DNA from: Neisseria animaloris
Lineage (GTDB): Bacteria; Pseudomonadota; Gammaproteobacteria; Burkholderiales; Neisseriaceae
DNA length: 64,000 bases
NCBI RefSeq assembly: GCF_900637855.1
Contig: NZ_LR134440.1
Coordinates: forward strand, 186,001-250,000
Direction: 5' to 3'
Position numbers and translations under genes: made by a program. Within the stretch, counting starts at the first letter, position 1. The number at the start of each line of letters is the position of its first letter. Below the pieces are notes generated by a model that worked only from the letters and a program-made list of their open reading frames with translations, searched no databases and was not told the origin of the DNA. Positions 61,424 to 64,000 of the stretch are shown piece after piece.

Positions 61424-61721
61424 AGAGCCTTTGGGCGTATTTACCAATCCTGCGGATTTCGGCGAAACCGTGCAAATTGGCGGCGTGGAAGTGCCGGCGG
61501 TGTTCGATTGCGAATACGCACCCGACAGCGCGTACGGTTTTGCGGTGGGCAATACCGATCCTCAGCTTATCGTTGTTGAATCGTCATTGCCTGAAAACAC
61601 AAAGTCGGCTGTGATTACCGTGCGCGGTGTTGAATATACTGTGGCGGAAATCGCGCCCGACGGTACGGGTATGAGCGTTATCCAGTTGCGGAGTAAGCAG
61701 CATGAAACACCAACTTACTGA
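61416..61721 (+). CDS. Head-tail joining protein FII-like
   Basis: 101 residues from ATG 61416, which overlaps the stop region of the repeat gene. Sequence MFKEPLGVFTNPADFGETVQIGGVEVPAVFDCEYAPDSAYGFAVGNTDPQLIVVESSLPENTKSAVITVRGVEYTVAEIAPDGTGMSVIQL follows the lambda FII / Phage_attach pattern (short beta barrel, GV...G..Y.V..i.pDg.G...l.L). In lambda FII joins heads to tails. Overlaps U by 20 bp. Confidence 0.8.
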   Translation: MFKEPLGVFTNPADFGETVQIGGVEVPAVFDCEYAPDSAYGFAVGNTDPQLIVVESSLPENTKSAVITVRGVEYTVAEIAPDGTGMSVIQLRSKQHETPTY

Positions 61722-62127
61722 TATTCGGGAAGCGGCGGCGACCTTGCTGAAAACCAAGTTTCAGCGTGTGTATCACAACCGCGCCATAGCCCCTGCGCAG
61801 TCGCAATTGCCGTGCGCGGTGGTTTATATCGACGGTCGGCGTAGTGAGCGTTTGGGTATCAGCCCTATTTACCGGCATGATGTGCGATTGGTGGTGATGT
61901 TGTGCGTGCAGGCAAACGAAGGTGCTGATACGGTGGCCGAATCGATGCTTAAAGATGTGGAAACATTGTTTTTCAAGCATCCCGATTTGCAGTTGCCGCA
62001 ATTTGAAATAGAGGCCCTTGAGCCTGAAAACCTGCAAATTGCCTATGATGATAGCGGCGAAAAAGTAACCGCCTATTATCAACAAGGTTGGCGTTTGGTT
62101 TGTTTTGAATCGGTTGAGGCCGTCTGA
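61702..62127 (+). CDS. Minor tail protein U-like (tail terminator)
   Basis: 141 residues: MKHQLTDIREAAATLLKTKFQRVYHNRAIAPAQSQLPCAVVYIDGRRSERLGISPIYRHDVRLVVMLCVQANEGADTVAESMLKDVETLFFKHP, the gpU layout. It caps the growing tail tube. Its final codons GAG-GCC-GTC-TGA lie inside a DUS, which therefore supplies Glu-Ala-Val and the stop codon. Followed by two hairpins. Confidence 0.85.
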   Translation: MKHQLTDIREAAATLLKTKFQRVYHNRAIAPAQSQLPCAVVYIDGRRSERLGISPIYRHDVRLVVMLCVQANEGADTVAESMLKDVETLFFKHPDLQLPQFEIEALEPENLQIAYDDSGEKVTAYYQQGWRLVCFESVEAV

Positions 62128-62142
62128 ATTTTCAGACGGCCT
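62117..62142 (+). terminator. DUS pair overlapping the U stop codon
   Basis: AGGCCGTCTGAA / TTCAGACGGCCT with a 2-base loop; the first copy contains the U stop codon TGA. Confidence 0.75.
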
Positions 62143-62154
62143 TTTGTTTTTTCC

Positions 62155-62178
62155 GCCCGCCTTTGTGCGGGCTTTTTT
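62155..62178 (+). terminator. Second hairpin before the tail tube gene
   Basis: GCCCGC-CTTTGT-GCGGGC followed by TTTTTT. Confidence 0.75.
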
Positions 62179-62192
62179 ATTGGAGTTTACCT

Positions 62193-62840
62193 ATGGCTTT
62201 GACCTTACCGAACGGCGCGACCGTTCACATTGGCGAGCTGGATGCCGAGAAAAAGGTAACAGTTGCCACAAATGCGGCAGAAGCGGTGCTCACTGCTAAT
62301 GCCCACGGTTTGCAGAACGGCGACTTTGTGGTGTTGACCAGCGGGTGGGGCGAATTGAGCGGGCGTGTGTTTAAAGTGGGCAGTATTACTACCAACACTT
62401 TTAACCTCGTCGGCATTAATACGACCGATGTTAACAAATTCCCTGCCGGTGGCGGTTTAGGTTCGTTTCGTAAAGTTAAGAAGTGGACGCAGCTTACTCA
62501 AGTGATGGAGTTTACCACTTCCGGCGGCGACCAACAGCATTACGACCACGGATTCCTTGAGGAGGATTTTGACCGTCAGATTCCTACCACGAAATCGCCG
62601 ATGTCGATCCAGATTGCGGTGGGTGATGATGCCAAGCTGCCCGGTTATCAGGCGGCGGTGGCGGCCAGCAATTCGGCCGCGGAAACGCCGATGATGGTGC
62701 GGCTGAAAACAGGCGATCAGCTTGCCTATATCGGTTATTTGTCGGTTAACGAAACGCCGACGATGGTCCGTAACGAAGGCATGAAAATCAATATGGCGTA
62801 TTCGCTGACGGGCAAGTTAAACCGTTACGCGGCCTCTTAA
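62193..62840 (+). CDS. Phage tail tube protein
   Basis: 215 residues from ATG 62193 (GGAG 9 bp upstream). Lambda V-type tube: MALTLPNGATVHIGELDAEKKVTVATNAAEAVLTANAHGLQNGDFVVLTSGWGELSGRVFKVGSITTNTFNLVGINTTDVNKFPAGGG, then the core VMEFTTSGGDQQHYDHGFLEEDFDRQIPTTKSPMSIQIAVGDD and the end NMAYSLTGKLNRYAAS. The N-terminal 90 residues look like an added beta domain in front of the core. It forms the hollow tube through which DNA passes. Confidence 0.85.
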   Translation: MALTLPNGATVHIGELDAEKKVTVATNAAEAVLTANAHGLQNGDFVVLTSGWGELSGRVFKVGSITTNTFNLVGINTTDVNKFPAGGGLGSFRKVKKWTQLTQVMEFTTSGGDQQHYDHGFLEEDFDRQIPTTKSPMSIQIAVGDDAKLPGYQAAVAASNSAAETPMMVRLKTGDQLAYIGYLSVNETPTMVRNEGMKINMAYSLTGKLNRYAAS

Positions 62841-62878
62841 ACACAGGGCGGATTCCCGCCCTTTTGTTGGAAACAAAC

Positions 62879-63193
62879 ATGAATAAATTGAAATTGAAAC
62901 CGGATGCCACATTCAAGCATACCGTGATGATTCCCGTTGCCGGTTCGCAAGAAGGTGCGGCAGTGGAATTTGATTTTAAGCACCGCGGCGCACAAGAAAT
63001 GAAAGCCTTTTGGGAAGGTTTGGGCGACAGGCAGAATATCGACGTGGTGATGGATATTGCGTCGGGCTGGGATTTGCAGGAGCCGTTTAACCGCGAAAAC
63101 GTGTCGATGATGTTGGATAACTATCCGATGTCGGGTGCCGTAGTGATTACCGCCTATCAAGACGAAATCTTTAAAGCCCGCGTGGGAAACTGA
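62879..63193 (+). CDS. Tail assembly chaperone G
   Basis: 104 residues from ATG 62879 (TTGGAAACAAAC upstream): MNKLKLKPDATFKHTVMIPVAGSQEGAAVEFDFKHRGAQEMKAFWEGLGDRQNIDVVMDIASGWDLQEPFNRENVSMMLDNYPMSGAVVITAYQDEIFKARVGN. This is a gpG-like tail chaperone (Phage_TAC type) that holds the tape measure during assembly. The final codons GTG-GGA-AAC-TGA contain the slippery heptamer GGGAAAC, giving a -1 shift into the next frame (see 63184-63513). Confidence 0.82.
   Translation: MNKLKLKPDATFKHTVMIPVAGSQEGAAVEFDFKHRGAQEMKAFWEGLGDRQNIDVVMDIASGWDLQEPFNRENVSMMLDNYPMSGAVVITAYQDEIFKARVGN
63184..63190 (+). promoter_or_regulatory. Programmed -1 frameshift site GGGAAAC
   Basis: Heptamer G GGA AAC in the G frame, directly before its stop TGA. 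Lambda uses G GGA AAG at the same junction. After slipping, the ribosome reads CTG-ACC-GCC into the T frame, which is open back to this point. Confidence 0.75.
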
Positions 63194-63513
63194 CCGCCGC
63201 CGCGCGTGCCATGTATTCGGAAACCGCGTCTAAAGCCGAAATGGACGCTTTCGGTTTCGGCGAAGACGACTACGGAGAAGAAGACGCAGTAGGCGTGTGG
63301 CCGTGCAACTGGCAGGCGGTGCAGCTTTTCGGTGCGGTATCGACGCAATGGCGTGTCGGTTTCGGCGGTGCATACGGTTTGGATTATCAGGCGTTGGCGG
63401 CGGTGATGGATATGCGGGGCATAAAACGCAAACGCCGTGCCGCATTGTTTGATGATATTCAGATTATGGAAGCCGAAGTTTTGGCGATGTGGCGGGAAAA
63501 AGAAAATGGCTGA
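63184..63513 (+). CDS. Tail chaperone T part (DUF1799), made as G-T fusion
   Basis: The frame after the slip reads LTAAARAMYSETASKAEMDAFGFGEDDYGEEDAVGVWPCNWQAVQLFGAVSTQWRVGFGGAYGLDYQALAAVMDMRGIKRKRRAALFDDIQIMEAEVLAMWREKENG. The C-terminal 75 residues match DUF1799. There is an ATG at 63211 but no ribosome site, so expression as a fusion with G is more likely, as in lambda gpGT. Ends 8 bp inside the tape measure start (overlap). Confidence 0.78.
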   Translation, partial: GKLTAAARAMYSETASKAEMDAFGFGEDDYGEEDAVGVWPCNWQAVQLFGAVSTQWRVGFGGAYGLDYQALAAVMDMRGIKRKRRAALFDDIQIMEAEVLAMWREKENG

Positions 63514-64000
63514 TTCAAAAATTGTTATATCCGCCGATGTTTCCGGTGTGGAACGCGGTGTAGATAAAGCGAAGAAATCACTGCATGCCTTGGGTGATGC
63601 GGGGCAGAAAGCTGGCGCGCAGGCGGCGGCAGGAATCGACAAAGTCGGTGCGGGTGCGGATGGCGCGGCGAAAGCGGCAGAATCGGCGGCCAAGCGCGTA
63701 GAGCGCAGCAGCCGCGCGCTGGAAAACAGCATCAAGCGCGATATTGCCCTGCTGACTGCCGGAGGAAAAGCCAGCCGCGAGTATTACGAAGCGTTGGCGA
63801 ACCAGCGCGGCGTGGATAAATCCCGCCTTGACCCGCTGTTGAAACAGCTTGATGCGTTGAATGCCAAAACCAAGCGTAACACCATTTCTCAAGGCCAGTA
63901 CAACAATGCCTTGCGGCAGGTTCCTGCGCAGTTTACAGACGTGGTAACGCAGCTTGCGGGCGGTCAAAATCCCTTGCTGATTGCCTTGCAGCAAGGCGGG
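63506..64000 (+). CDS. Tail tape measure protein, N-terminal part
   Basis: Open from ATG 63506 to the window edge (165 residues): MADSKIVISADVSGVERGVDKAKKSLHALGDAGQKAGAQAAAGIDKVGAGADGAAKAAESAAKRVERSSRALENSIKRDIALLTAGGKASREYYEALANQRGVDKSRLDPLLKQLDALNAKTKRNTISQGQYNNALRQVPAQFTDVVTQLAGGQNPLLIALQQGG. The last 45 residues are the diagnostic N-terminal domain of tape measure proteins of lambdoid tails (NALRQVPAQFTDV...GGQNPLLIALQQGG). Its length sets the length of the tail. Confidence 0.92.
   Translation, partial: MADSKIVISADVSGVERGVDKAKKSLHALGDAGQKAGAQAAAGIDKVGAGADGAAKAAESAAKRVERSSRALENSIKRDIALLTAGGKASREYYEALANQRGVDKSRLDPLLKQLDALNAKTKRNTISQGQYNNALRQVPAQFTDVVTQLAGGQNPLLIALQQGG

Larger units (their letters stand above)
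39410..64000. mobile_element. Lambda-like siphovirus prophage, left part
   Basis: Begins at the dus junction and runs out of the window. It contains, left to right, an antirepressor, an accessory island, early leftward genes, CI and Cro, replication, antitermination, and head-to-tail genes in nearly the lambda order. Integrase, lysis and tail-tip genes are not seen and must be to the right. All large genes are intact, so it may be functional. AG-type DUS hairpins are as common here as in the host backbone, which points to long association with this group of hosts. Confidence 0.93.

Noticed and set aside
60899..61552. Long minus-strand and second plus-strand frames over the 18-bp repeat
   Set aside because: A tandem repeat of unit length divisible by three keeps all frames open; the products are repeat artefacts outside a supported start.

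Overview
The window is a stretch of a Neisseriaceae chromosome, most likely a commensal Neisseria. The 12-mer AGGCCGTCTGAA (the AG dialect of the DNA uptake sequence, DUS) recurs throughout, very often as inverted pairs after genes. N. meningitidis and N. gonorrhoeae use mainly ATGCCGTCTGAA, so they are unlikely sources. Gene content fits the genus: bfrA-bfrB, hscA-fdx-iscX, cydAB of the short-Q-loop type, hpnDE and bipA.

Positions 1 to about 39,390 are host backbone: the end of sucD, leuB, ppx/gppA, a tRNA-Ser/tRNA-Leu/tRNA-Leu cluster, rnr, a DASS transporter, xerD, ogt, bcp, nupC, several small metabolic genes, corA, bipA, the bacterioferritin pair, a rarD-like gene broken by a frameshift, ctpA, an EnvC-like amidase activator, a fused double GT2 glycosyltransferase, purK, trpE, rpe, an SDR, hpnE-hpnD, hscA-fdx-iscX and cydAB. 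Most genes are intact and ordinary. Exceptions are the rarD frameshift, an SDR with Phe at the catalytic Tyr position, the fused glycosyltransferase and two relics of a Correia-like intergenic repeat.

From about 39,393 to the window end lies the left part of a lambda-like siphovirus prophage. It appears to have inserted in the 5' end of a tRNA-dihydrouridine synthase gene: the host start MQLILAPMQG is followed at once by a stop in foreign DNA. In order the prophage has: an antirepressor with an elaborate leader and a candidate C4-like small RNA; a rightward accessory island (WYL-BRCT protein, lipoprotein, a small protein overlapping a 271-residue protein); a leftward operon of small early genes including a PrtN-like activator; a CI-type S24 repressor and Cro-like protein facing each other over palindromic operators; a 975-residue primase-helicase followed by a large inverted repeat rich in TGGACAAATG-like words (candidate origin); a Q-type antiterminator; then the packaging, head and tail genes in nearly lambda order (Nu1, A, W, B, a protease-capsid fusion, an FI-like protein, FII, U, tail tube, G/GT with a GGGAAAC slippery site, and the start of the tape measure). 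Integrase, lysis and tail-tip genes must lie beyond the right edge.

The most interesting observations are the antirepressor riboregulator, the dus attachment site, the iteron-bearing 49-bp inverted repeat, the accessory island, an internal capsid start inside the protease-capsid fusion, the 16-unit hexapeptide repeat protein, and an inverted pair of a foreign DUS dialect (TGCCTGTCTGAA) within the prophage. All functional calls rest on reading the sequence; no database search was possible.
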